Positions 13,591 to 24,390 of a DNA stretch of 45,676 bases are shown here, in pieces. Below the pieces are notes generated by a model that saw only the letters and a list, made by a program, of their open reading frames with translations, was not told where the DNA came from and made no database searches. The stretch's first letter is position 1, and the number at the start of each line of letters is the position of its first letter. Position numbers and translations under genes: made by a program. Source of the DNA: Fragilaria crotonensis (lineage: Eukaryota > Bacillariophyta > Fragilariophyceae > Fragilariales > Fragilariaceae); NCBI GenBank assembly GCA_022925895.1, contig JAKSYS010000513.1:1-45676 (forward strand). The letters run 5' to 3'.

Positions 13591-14642
13591 CTAGTAGCCA
13601 GGGTCGGCCTTGTATTTTCTTGGGTCGAAACTTGCCTTTGCTTCGCTTCCGGTCTTTCCGCTTCCAGCCTCCGCAAAAAAAGGATTTGATCCGACAGTTT
13701 CGTTGTCAAATCCATCGGCGAAAAAATTCTTGTCACCGAACGATTCTGCAAAAAAGGAGTCAGTTGGGAGCGACGTTGAGACGGGTGGGCTTTTTTGTGG
13801 GGTGATGGCCTTCCCAGTGGAGGGCCTTTTGAGTGTTTTTCCTGTCTTTGAGGAAGTAGGTATAGGAAGGTCTCCATCTCGTTTCGGAGTGTCGCGAGTT
13901 GAGGGCCTCAGAAAGGATTTACCAGCAGCAGATGCGGAGGTTTTCTTGCTCTTATGGCTGGGGTCTGGAAATCTTGGTTAGCGCAACAACAACTGAGCTC
14001 CACGAAATGATTGACAAAGAACTCACCATCACCAAAACCTGAGACAATCTTTGGAATAGAAACCTTAATTTTTTCGCCTTCTTTGATGCTATAATCCTTT
14101 GGTGGGCCCAGGTCAACATGGATTGGAAGTTTCTCCTGTTCCCGTTCTCGTCTCGAGTCCTCCAGTGAAGTATTGAAATCAAAGGCATCGTTGCGCTCGT
14201 TAAATGCAACTCCAATAAACATGTGTCGTCCATTGGCATTTTCTATTCGGAGAACAAAGTATCGACTCGAGTCCACACACCGATCAACGGCACCCTCTTT
14301 GACAGGACAAACAGCGAAAATCGATCCGTTTGCTTTATCCACCAGCAGCACTGCGGTCAAGTCACCACGTTCCACAACCTTTACTGTCCCCTGCCAAACC
14401 TTCTCCTTCCAGTCTGCCCCTCGCCAACCCACTGACGCTGATTGCTTTGGAGGAAGCTTGAACACATGCGCATTCTGAATTGTCGCTCGAACGCGTTCAA
14501 CAATCTCCGCATCTTTCAGCGATTGAAGAAAGATGGCGGCATCGCTTGGTTTACCATCTGCTCCATTGGCGTTGGCGTTCGGTTTGACTTCTTTCGCAAA
14601 ACCCTTTTCGGCAGCGGTTTGTTTGCTAGATGCGCTGGGCAT
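13591..14642 (-). CDS. NECAP-family endocytosis adaptor (PHear domain), two exons
   Basis: NECAPs bind AP-2 and regulate clathrin-coated pits. Join: 14642-14027 and 13964-13591 (329 aa), 62-nt intron with donor GTGAGT and acceptor TTTCCAG. The PHear domain (about 45-205) shows NAHVFKLPPKQSASVGWRGA, WKEKVWQGTVKVV, DSSRYFVLRIENANGRHMFIG and AFNERNDAFDFNTSL, typical of the family. The second exon encodes a Ser/Pro/Lys-rich tail with three Phe-acidic motifs (SFFAESFG, NFFADGFD, NPFFAEAG). Such motifs bind adaptor ear domains in other endocytic proteins, so a similar role is inferred. Without splicing the tail would be replaced by unrelated residues. Ends 86 nt from the convergent EED-like gene. 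Confidence 0.88.
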
Positions 14643-16483
14643 TATAACGGAAGGCGAACACTCAAAGCTATGGTTGCGATGAGAGAAGAGAAATCGTGAG
14701 CTCCACTGGTTGAAGAGTATGTGCATGACAAGGTGGTTTCGATCTTAAGCAAACCTGGTAGGCATACAACATGCCGAGCCATCAAGAGGCGTGCATGTGC
14801 GCTGCAGTCCACTCTGGACTATGGAGTATTGATCACCCAAACAAATATGACTTGCCCGTCATGCGATACAGGAAATTGGAAATTCACGTCATATATCTAA
14901 GTGGTACTCTCTCAGGAACCGTAAACTATACCGTGGACTACCATAGACATCCAATGCCTTCCTCCAGCTTCCGGACACTCCTTTCAACACTATCCACCGC
15001 AGAGGCCATTCCCTGAAGCGATGTCGAAGAAACGTACCTGGCGCTTGGCTTGTTTCAATGAGATGGATGGAGACAGCGACAGGAGGTTCAGCAAGTCTTG
15101 TACAAGTAAAGCGAGGACTTCGAACTTTAGGAGTACTTTTACCGCTCTGAAGGCTGAAGGCGACGGGTGTGGGCATTGACGCTGTGACTATGTCGATCTA
15201 AAAAAGCGCGTAAGGTAGTTTTCCAGTACTCCTCCAGTACTGGAGTACCGAGCCATAACAGCAAACTCTCGTACTGGTCAGGTATGATAAATATACATAC
15301 GCGTATAGAGCAAGGAACAAAAGTCATTCTCCATCACTTCTGTAATACTCCGTGTATTATGTATTCCATATAGGAAGTCATGTATGGTAGACAAAATGCG
15401 AAAGTAAAGCAAAATTTTATCGCTTGTTATTGTACCGTTAAACGTTAATACGGTACTGCAGTCATCAGCATTGCATATTAAGGAGTACTACCGGTAGTAC
15501 ATGTACTGTACCTTGTACAGTAGCGTGCACTCCAGTACTCCAGACTCCAGAGCGTCCAGAGTCCAGAGCATGATATGACATAGTCGTATGATACTTGCAT
15601 GCATGTACCTTCTGCATTACCTACATACTGTAGTACCAGTTAAGGTACTGTAGTACCGTGGTCTACTTGTACTTGATGAGTGTTGAATTCGTCGGTATCT
15701 ACTATCTACGGTAGTTGTGCTGCCGCGCGCTGCGCTGCGTCGATGTGACCTTCTGACATACTCGGAGTACCAGGTACTACCACTAGAGTAGAGGGTAGGC
15801 ATCCCCGTCTGAAAAATGCATAAGATCATCAACGAAATCTCCATCCCACATCCAAGGTGACTGATTGCGTGTTTTTGTGAGATAGTTCGCAGTTTGCATG
15901 TTTGCACGGTGTTTTTGGGATGCCAGATGCCAGTGCTCGAATACTCAGCTTTGATCGCGCGAAGAGATATTCCTACTTACCACATTATATAGAGGGGAGT
16001 TAAACGATTGTAGGGTTGCTCATGGATGCTCCACTGAATTAATTATTATGCTTATGTAGCATTCGAGCATTCGTTATTATTGTTCCTGTAAAATCCCAAG
16101 TTCGGTTAACACATGGGCACAACGAAGAATAGTTCGAGCACTTGGGCGTTGATCCCTTTTCATTCCACAAGGTTGGACATCGAGACTAACCTGGGATCAA
16201 TGTAAACCGCGGGCAAAGATTGGCTTTCTCTGCTGTGGCGGTTCGGAATTTATACACCACACAATACATGCATGTTGGCATCGGTACACGGTGCACGGCC
16301 AACACGCCCCCGCCGGTGTGTGTGTGCGGCTCCGTTGGCGGGAAAGCAGGGTGAGGGTATCACATTCGCATCACCAGGAGTGATATCCAACCACCGACTT
16401 TTGCGTGGAACATTGACATCGATGTGTGTTGATGTCTCGGAAATGAGATTGCCAAAGTGAAACTTTGCATGTCCCTCGCAATC
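14643..16483. other. 1.8-kb gap, GTAC-rich, no firm gene
   Basis: 15210-15800 is a GTAC island with TCCAGAG repeats near 15540-15570. Minus-strand frames at about 14930-15190 could encode a small Leu-rich and coiled-coil-like peptide if a 25-nt intron or an indel is allowed; this is too weak to annotate. The remainder shows nothing recognisable. Confidence 0.4.
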
Positions 16484-17702
16484 CTACGTCGGAGTGTCTG
16501 CACGAAAGGATCCCACGCTCCGTATACTTCTCAAACTAGTTCCAGAGGTCCACATACTTCCTTGCGTTGTGCAGGAATCTGCTGAAAATGTACGACCACG
16601 ATTCGCAACCGTTGGGAAGATATCCTGCTGCTTCTTGGAGGCATTGGAGCCTCGCGGTGGATGACGATGACTCCACCATCGTCCTGCGAATACAACAATG
16701 GCGCCGAGGATGTCCTGGTACCGTCTTGCTTCACCCAATACTAGGGCAGCAGATGCCCATGTAACAATGCGACGAGTCAAATCGTACTGTGGCACAATCG
16801 CTCCCATGTCATTGCTAACACTGTACAAGACCCCCAAGAATGGAAGCGACCATACAACCTCTGCAAAATTGTCCTGATCCCGTAGGAATGATGAGGCTGT
16901 TTTGCCTTCGACGATAAGGCTGAGAGGCAATGCAACAAAGAAAAAACTAAGGGCACAAGTAACATCAAAGACATTTTGGCTCCCCTGAAAGCGATGGGTG
17001 GAAATGCGGACGCGAGAGCGCGCTGCGAAACACAGATTGGCAATGAAACCCAAAATGAGTTGGAAGATATTGGTAATAGTTGCTGCGATGCCAAGCCATG
17101 TGGGCAGCGAGGATAGGTGGAAGGGATAGGGGAGCAGTTTGAGGAGGACGCACGTTGTCATTGGCCCAAACTGAGCCGTGTAATGGAATGCAACGGTGCC
17201 CATTCCATGTGCAAGAGCGGCTACAAGGAGTCGATACCAATGTCGGCGTCGTATTCTTGAGAAGGATGGTGGTCGACGTGTTCGAAACAGAAACCATTTC
17301 GCCAAACTGTAGGTAAATTGCGTGCCCAGGACACATGTCGCTATACAGAGTGGATATGGAAAGGATTGCAATAGGCGGTTTAGCTTCAGAGCGAAGAGTG
17401 CGGAGGATGCGCACCAGATGGAAGCAAATGAACTGTTAAAGAGCAGTGAGGAATAAGTACTTAACACGACATGCACATTCCAAATCTGTCACTTACAACA
17501 CGTGAAAACGATCACGACTGGATGGGTTCTTGGCGTCTTCGTGGAAAACCACCTTGTAGACAGGTCGCTGTTCGGGCGGTTGCTGCAGTATCTGCTCTTG
17601 AGGTATCGTTACCCCAACGTCGTTGGCTATGAGGCCATCATTGCTCTCATATCGGTGGGGAGAGATTGGAGCAGTTGCAAGGTAGGAGGCACGATGCAAC
17701 AT
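16484..17702 (-). CDS. Triose-phosphate/sugar-phosphate translocator-like DMT transporter, diverged
   Basis: Join: 17702-17497 and 17432-16484 (384 aa), 64-nt intron, donor GTAAGT, acceptor TTAACAG. The splice fuses RDRFHV to FSFASIWCASSALFALKLN. Multiple hydrophobic helices and the blocks LNRLLQSFPYPLCIATCVLG, GPMTTCVLLK, GFIANLCFAARS, GSQNVFDVT, LPFLGVLYSVSNDMG and TRRIV..ALVLGEARRYQD..GAIVVFAG place it in the TPT/NST group that exchanges phosphate for triose or sugar phosphates. It is odd in that the segment after GPMTTCVLLK, where relatives have a K..EP motif, and the helix before TRRIV look shortened or replaced. It may be a fast-evolving carrier or a decaying copy that still keeps its frame. 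An unspliced start at 17476 is less likely. Confidence 0.7.
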
Positions 17703-18925
17703 GATACATTCTCGTTCCTATATGATCGAGAAATGCGAGTGGTAACTCCACAGCAGACACCACCACTTGTCAACGATTTTGTGAGCGAATAGAGTTGGAT
17801 TATCTGCTTGGATGTTAGCACCTTCCGAAGTTCACGCTGAATACTCAGTGATAAGTTGTACGAGACGAATGAGAGCGAAGGTTCAAGAGTGAAGAGTTCA
17901 CTTGTACTAGTGCCAGGAAGTCAAAGATGTCAACAAGAAGCCCCTTGACAGGTTTTGGTTTGCAATTCCACTGGGGGTTATGGACTCCGTTCCTCTGATC
18001 AAGGCTGATCGAGAACTCGAATGAAGCGCCGAGTTCAATTCGTGCAAATATTCATAGTTGCGGTACAATACCTGGTACAACGTGTAGTACCAAGTATGTC
18101 ATTCCAAGTGCTGAATTTGGAGTTGACTCCGTACATGCATACAGAGTACTGGAGTAGGGAGCCCGTGTATGTCCCCTAATCGAGCCGGCCATCACCTGCA
18201 GTATTGTACGGGAGTACTGAGTTCTACTTACTACTGGTACACTGTACGGTATTTCTGTCCTCAGATGAGCTGTGTTAGATCTTTGTAGGTAAAGTTGATG
18301 TATAACTTAATTTGCAATATAATTTATGGAGTCGATTTTTACACGGCCTCCCGTCGATATATCATCATACGATACACATCAGGTCACTGCAACACCGCTG
18401 ACTGTAAAAACTTACTGGTACCGGTACCAACCTCCGTGTCCCAAACAAGTCCTCGAGTTCTCTACGACTGTGATAGTACCGATAGTTCATCGTACTGGTA
18501 CTATGATATACAGTACATCATGCTCTGGTACTACCTCTTTCTGTACTGTACCACTGTATGTATACCTGCTGTATCATTTTTTTTTCGAGCATCTGATGAG
18601 CAGATGACATCCTTCATCCAAGTACAGTATGTCATACGTCGAATACACAAATAAGTTGTATTGTATATAGATATTGATTTATATGTTATATGGCTTGTAG
18701 CACATGTCGAGTCTGAGTCGGCTACTACAGTAGCGTATACCTCGTATCAGGAATAAAATGACGGAGAATATGTAATTTATATATATTCACACTGTGTATA
18801 TCATATGCCTTCGCGGTCCGAATCTGGGAATCTTGTCCGCAGGTTCTTCGCTGATCCCCCAAGTGTAAGTCGCAATTCCCAACTGCCATCATAACATCTA
18901 CTGTAACCTGTAACCACAACTGATC
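17703..18925. other. 1.2-kb gap with GTAC island
   Basis: 18050-18260 and 18400-18570 are packed with GTAC words; 18290-18330 and 18640-18700 are AT-rich. Presumed promoter of the mutase gene at the right end. No gene seen. Confidence 0.45.
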
Positions 18926-20707
18926 ATGGAAGATCGACCCCTCCTCCTGCCACCTCAACCCTCCGAGGCGGAAGTCATTCGTCTGTTGGAGCGGTATCCA
19001 TTGCCGTCGGAGAATGGACAGCCTTATTCATTTGACTACGGAACGGCGGGATTTCGTTATCAAGCAGTCCTGCTCGAGTCGGTTTTAGTCAGGGTTGGCA
19101 TTTTTGCCGCTCATCGTGCATCTCAACTGCAGCAGAGTATCGGGGTTATGGTAACTGCCTCTCACAATGATGAATCCTACAATGGAGTCAAGTTGGCCGA
19201 TCCTCATGGAGGAATGATGTCTCCTGATGGAGAAGCTCTGGTAGTAACGCTGGCTAATGCTCCATCGGTTCAGCAAGTCTTACAGTTGGTGACCGTTGGG
19301 ACCGCGAACGGAACCGGCGGCGTCATCCATGTTGGACGTGATACGCGATCCCATTCGCCGGCCTTGACACAGCTTTTGATCCGTGCTGCGCAAGCCATGG
19401 GAGCGACTGTTATGTTGCACGGAGTCGTCACCACACCCATCTTGCATTATTGTGTCATGATGTCCAATCCGCGCTATCTTCCGCCACTCATTCCTCCAAG
19501 ACCCAATGTGCAGGGATATTATGATCAAATTGCCAACGCATATGTGGCTTTGTTGCATGGAATACAGTCGAATGGCACGGGCGGCGCAACGTCATTTGAA
19601 ACACCGCTTGTGATTGACTGTGCATGTGGTGTTGGATATGCTCATGTGCAGCGCTTGAACCAAACCTTACAAGGGCTTGGCGCCAGACGTTTACTACTGG
19701 CCAAAAATTCTCCGGATGAGGGACCCTTGAATGAAGGTTGCGGAAGTGAGCATGTTCAGAAACATGTCATGCCACCTCAGTGGTACGCCGATCATGATGA
19801 TGATGCCAACAACTCTAATACGTATGCGGCGTCGGTAGATGGAGATGCGGATCGTATTGTGTTCTTCTCGCAAGTTCCCAAGTTTACTCTCTTGGATGGG
19901 GATAAGATTGCAGTCCTTCTTTGCGATTTTCTGCAGTCTCAAGTGTCAAGTGTCGAGTTGGCTCTCCAGCACTTGCAAGACAGTCCAGCGCCGACCAAGA
20001 AGGAAAAATCCCAGGCGCCGCCCCTTAAGCTAGGCGTTGTCCAGACAGCGTACGCCAATGGTGCGTCCACAACCTATCTTAAGCAAATTCTCAGCGATGA
20101 GCGTGTCTTGATTGCCAAGACTGGTGTCAAGCATGTGCACGAAGCCGCACATCATAACTTTGACATTGGTGTCTACTTTGAAGCCAATGGCCATGGGACG
20201 GTCTTGTTTGGCGACGCCTACTATGAGTTCCTCGCCCACGCCGACCAACATATCCGTGGTCATGTGGCACTCCAGCGCCTCCAACTTCTGCCATCGTTGA
20301 TCAATCAGGCTGTCGGTGATGCACTTAGTGATATGTTGCTGGTCGATGCCATCCTCCAAATCAAGGATTGGAATATTCACGATTGGAATAGTCTTTACAC
20401 GGACTTGCCGTCCCGCCAATGCAAGGTCTCAGTGGAAGATCGGACCATGATTCAGACTAATGTGAACGAGACCGAATGTACGTCACCAGTTGAACTCCAA
20501 CAGGAGTTGAATTCAGCCATGTCTCGGTATCCTCCAGGGGCCCGATGTTTTGTGCGTCCCAGTGGCACCGAGAATGTCGTTCGAGTCTACGCTGAGGCTC
20601 AAACACAGCAGCAGGCAGATGAATTGGCAACGCTGGCAGCCAAAATTGTGCATTCAATCTGCCATGGCGTTGGGGAACCTCCCGTCTTTCCGAGTAGTAA
20701 AATGTAG
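18926..20707 (+). CDS. Phosphoacetylglucosamine mutase (AGM1/PAGM)
   Basis: Converts N-acetylglucosamine-6-phosphate to the 1-phosphate, the step before UDP-GlcNAc, which feeds chitin, N-glycans and GPI anchors in the cytosol/ER pathway. Intronless, 593 aa, slightly longer than animal AGM1. Motifs in order: FDYGTAGFR (37-44), VTASHN with the phosphorylated serine at residue 79, IHVGRDTRSHS, the metal-binding DGDADRIV near residue 305, the sugar-binding FEANGHGT, and the phosphate-binding RPSGTENVVRVYAEA near 543. All catalytic motifs look intact. The first ATG is used; the upstream sequence has no better candidate. Confidence 0.95.
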   Translation: MEDRPLLLPPQPSEAEVIRLLERYPLPSENGQPYSFDYGTAGFRYQAVLLESVLVRVGIFAAHRASQLQQSIGVMVTASHNDESYNGVKLADPHGGMMSPDGEALVVTLANAPSVQQVLQLVTVGTANGTGGVIHVGRDTRSHSPALTQLLIRAAQAMGATVMLHGVVTTPILHYCVMMSNPRYLPPLIPPRPNVQGYYDQIANAYVALLHGIQSNGTGGATSFETPLVIDCACGVGYAHVQRLNQTLQGLGARRLLLAKNSPDEGPLNEGCGSEHVQKHVMPPQWYADHDDDANNSNTYAASVDGDADRIVFFSQVPKFTLLDGDKIAVLLCDFLQSQVSSVELALQHLQDSPAPTKKEKSQAPPLKLGVVQTAYANGASTTYLKQILSDERVLIAKTGVKHVHEAAHHNFDIGVYFEANGHGTVLFGDAYYEFLAHADQHIRGHVALQRLQLLPSLINQAVGDALSDMLLVDAILQIKDWNIHDWNSLYTDLPSRQCKVSVEDRTMIQTNVNETECTSPVELQQELNSAMSRYPPGARCFVRPSGTENVVRVYAEAQTQQQADELATLAAKIVHSICHGVGEPPVFPSSKM

Positions 20708-21658
20708 TTTACCCTCAACGTTACGCCACATCCGTTATTCCAGTTTACAACTCTCCGAAGCAATTCACGACGGAACAATACGCGCGTGCATTCTAGTCCT
20801 CGCTAGGTTGTGTGGTCCTTTGGTAGTCCTGTGTGCGTTGCAGAGAAAAAGTCAGGGACAGTGAGGTGCAGACTGCACGACCTAGTCTCCACTCAACACC
20901 ATCTGGACACGCGGGCCATCCTTCAGGTTCCGCTAGGTTTTGCCCAACGATCGATTTCTCTAGAGTGTTGCTGTACATAGCCTTCCGGTGTCGCCGTTTA
21001 CAATGCCTACAATCTGGACACGTGCCAAGTAATGCCATATCAAGATGATCATTTCCTCCTTTCAGTCGACAACTTCGCGGAGTCGTTGAGGCATAGACGT
21101 GGGCATTATGCATTGTCGTGCCGTGTCATGTCAGCGCGTCAATCTATCGACTTCACAATTTATTGTCATCTCGTGGGATCTACATCGCAATGTCCACTTG
21201 CAAGTGCGCATTAACGAAATGTCCACTTGCATCAGTGCACATTAACGAAACACGAATTACAATCCTATGAATGAAATACGCAAAAGCAGCTTCACGGCAT
21301 GAACGGCGTCTACGAGTTAGGACGACGGAAACGTGCAATTCAGTGCACGAAGAATTCGGCTCATAAGTTGTTACAGTCACTCAGACTCAACACCACTGGG
21401 GAGCAAGTATTTTTTTCGCCCAGAATAAGAAGTATCAATCTCGTGATTCCTGCCATCAAAAGCTACGAGACGAGCGATGATACGCAACGGCGTTTGCAGC
21501 TGTCAGCTGCCAAAAGCGTAAACAGCGCATTGACCAAAGACAATGTGCTATTCATAAGGTTTCTTTCTTACCAATGCCCTCTTTTGCAGGCGTTTTCGCC
21601 GCTTTGGCAAAAGATGGGATGAGCTGTTCCAGGAAGCAAAGACATGATTGAGATGCAA
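20708..21658. other. Gap between mutase and GSK3 genes
   Basis: 3' flanks of two convergent genes. Contains the imperfect tandem 30-bp duplication at 21189-21248. A 107-codon open frame at 21299-21622 has no recognisable motif and is not called. Confidence 0.4.
21189..21248. repeat. Tandem duplication of a ~30-bp unit
   Basis: AATGTCCACTTGCA..GTGC.CATTAACGA occurs twice back to back, the second copy two bases longer and with a small change in the middle. Non-coding. Confidence 0.85.
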
Positions 21659-22908
21659 TCAACGATTGCGGGACGCTTTTTTCACGCCACGGCAACGTAC
21701 CTTCTCCAGAAGCTCAGGTGTCGATTGAAGCTCGTGAGCTGTAAAGTCAAAAAGTGGTGGCAGTGGGTCACCAGTTGGAAGTCGAGTGCTCTCTAGTCGT
21801 AATTCATCGAACAAGGGATGCGCGCATCCTTCCAGTGGCAAGATTCGATTACCGGGTGTATAAGCTAGCGTCGACGCTATGAAGTCCATTGCTTCTTCTG
21901 GTGTTTTGTTCCTGAAGACCTTGCGCCATTGGCAACTCTTGATTTGAGGAAACTTGAATTCGATGTAATTCGAATTCATCGAATTGATTTCTTCTCTTGT
22001 GGGAGTACCAAGAACTTTGATAATCTCAACCAACTGATCCACACCAGAATCGCCTGGAAACAGCGGTTGACCTAGTAGTAATTCAGCACCGACGCATCCT
22101 AGTGACCACACATCGATAGCAGTCGTGTAATCAGTCGATCCAAAGATCAATTCAGGAGCTCGGTAATACCGAGAACAAATGTAGGACACATTTGGCTCTC
22201 CTTTTACGAGTGCCTTCGCCGACCCAAAATCACATAACTTGAGCTGCTGATTCGCCGGATTGACCAATAAATTCTGAGGTTTAATGTCTCGGTGGCAAAT
22301 TCCAAGGAAATGAATGTGTGCCAGCGCTCGCGAAAGCTGGTATAGATAAAGTTTGACGTACAAGAGCGGCAGTGCAGTTTTGGACTTCTGATGCAATCGA
22401 CTGATGGAGTACACAGTCTCCGGCACATACTCCAGCACAAGGTTCAGATAAAGCTCATCTTGTTTCTCACCCTGAAGAAGGCAAAGAGCAGGTAAGATAC
22501 GAAGTGTCAAGAATCACGAATCCGAACACTTCGCAAAGCAGTCATGCATCCAACCAAGCAACGGTAACAAAAACTCACTTGTGAATAAAAGCAATGCTTC
22601 AACGCCACAATATTCGAATGAGGATCTTTTACAAGCTGCCGCATAATCTGCAATTCTCGATTCTTGAACCTCTTATCTTGTAAAACCTTCTTGATTGCAA
22701 CAATTTCCCCGGTCTCCACAACTGCAGCTTGAAAGACAACCCCAAATGACCCATTACCAATGATACGCTCTGCCGAATACGAAATTTGCTGTTCGCTCGC
22801 TGCTGTAGGAGACGTGGGGTCAGAACTTAGTGCGCCTCGCGCAGTCGCAGGATCTTGGGCGGGTGCCACAGCAGATGACGAAGTTGGCATCGCAGCAGAA
22901 TCAGACAT
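21659..22908 (-). CDS. GSK3: GSK3/shaggy-type protein kinase, two exons
   Basis: Ser/Thr kinase acting on many regulatory substrates. Join: 22908-22579 and 22471-21659 (380 aa), 107-nt intron (donor GTGAGT, acceptor CTTCAG), joining KHCFYSQ to [20 protein letters not shown]. The first 45 residues are Ser/Ala/Pro-rich and disordered. Kinase motifs: [44 protein letters not shown], and the activation-loop [16 protein letters not shown] whose first Tyr is the autophosphorylated residue of GSK3. The Lys and Arg of the primed-substrate pocket (KGEPNVS..SRYYR) are present, so preference for pre-phosphorylated targets is expected. The ATG at 22908 is chosen; an in-frame ATG at 22998 would add 30 residues of no recognisable kind. 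Confidence 0.95.
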
Positions 22909-24390
22909 AATCAAGAGACAGGAGGAGGTGTATTGCGTAGTGTGTGTTTTCTTCTCGTCAAACGCACGCAGAGTCAGCTTGTCGTGAATAGTCGACAACG
23001 TACTGATGTCAAATCAAGCTTGTGATGCGTTTAATTGGACGTCTCACGAACCTTACTTTTTCAATCAGAACCCAGCACCGTTGCTGTGTACGTACGACAA
23101 TACCAGGATCTCTCAGCTAGTACTCAGTGTACTGCGGTGCCGCTCTGCGTTAGAAGAAATGACTACGGCAGGCAAACGAGATGAATCGGCGTAATGTTGT
23201 GGTAGTATGATGGGTGAGCAGGAAGATAGTGCGATGAGCTGCTCTTGTTGCACTGCGAGCGATGACTTGATAGGCAATGAAGCTCTTGACTGCCTGATCG
23301 CAATGACTGAAGAATCCAGATCTACCTCTCGTTACTGTCGTTCTATACTTGTCACACTACAGGGTTCGGGTGGATCTTGCCGATCGTAGAATTCGAACCA
23401 CGTGTTCGCTACTACACCTAGTACTAGTACCACGGATACACTCCGTGATCAAGCAGTAATGGTACCTGGTACGCTAGTACGCCACGCGCTTCGGACCCGT
23501 CCAAACTCCGAATCACCATAAGATCACCACGCTGTGAGCTGTGATACTGTGCCACGATTCTGCTAGTTGAGAACGGATTAAGTGGACTGTATGTCGTATT
23601 GACGTGGACTTGATACGAGGCTTAGTAGGACTTGTACCAGTATACGACTGCCTGCTACTTGTACGCCGAACAGTTTAGCATATATCAGTACCTGTATGGT
23701 GGGGGGTATTGTTCACCTTGTAGCAATTATGCATGGTACAGTACAGTACCATGTAAGAATACCAGTGGTACTGGAGTACTGTACTCCCTACCGTAGTCTA
23801 CCGGTAGTCCAGAGTCCAGAGTGCCCATTCTCCTTCCTGTCCAGGTACTGTCGTACAATTCACGTCGTCCAGGTACTATGTTTATGCTAGTACTCCGTAC
23901 TACATCAGTTGCAATTTTGCAATGAAACAAGAGCATTGAATAGAGTTGAGAGTAGACTACTCCGCAGTATTGAGACCGAGTAACACAACTTAGTTTAGAG
24001 GTTGACTGAAACCCGTCCTGCCTTCGATTACCCGCTCCCACTAGAGTCTTGGATTTACTCCAGACTCCAGCACTCCTGAGGAAATTGTGAGGGTCTCCAG
24101 TCTGGCGATGCTAACTGGTTCGATTCGAATATGAAAAAGGCTCGGAACGTGTTGTCTTCTAGCATTGCAACAACCTTGGGTGACCACACGGGCGACAAGG
24201 CATGCTCGTGCAGCACCTAGGCCGCCAATAACAGAAGGTCGAGAAAATTAGAAAAACCATTGCAGCATGCTTTGCTTTTTCGATGCGTCTACCGGTAGAT
24301 ATGTTCATTCTTCGGATCAAGTGAGATTCAGGGATATTCTAAACTAGTAGGTGTGGGCGATAACGGTTCTAATACGTGTGCATTCTGGGA
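22909..24390. other. 1.5-kb gap, GTAC island
   Basis: 23400-23480 and 23630-23920 are rich in GTAC and TCCAGAG words; 24050-24340 is plain. Plus-strand frames at 23006-23389 are short and motif-free. Nothing supportable. Confidence 0.45.

Noticed and set aside
13908-14026. NECAP ending at 13908 without splicing
   Set aside because: The unspliced end reads CCCANQDFQ... with no family likeness, while a good GTGAGT...TTTCCAG intron restores a long conserved-type tail.
23360-23460. A tRNA-like GGTTCGAATTC on the minus strand
   Set aside because: The T-stem does not pair with a 7-nt loop, and no D-arm or anticodon arm can be drawn.
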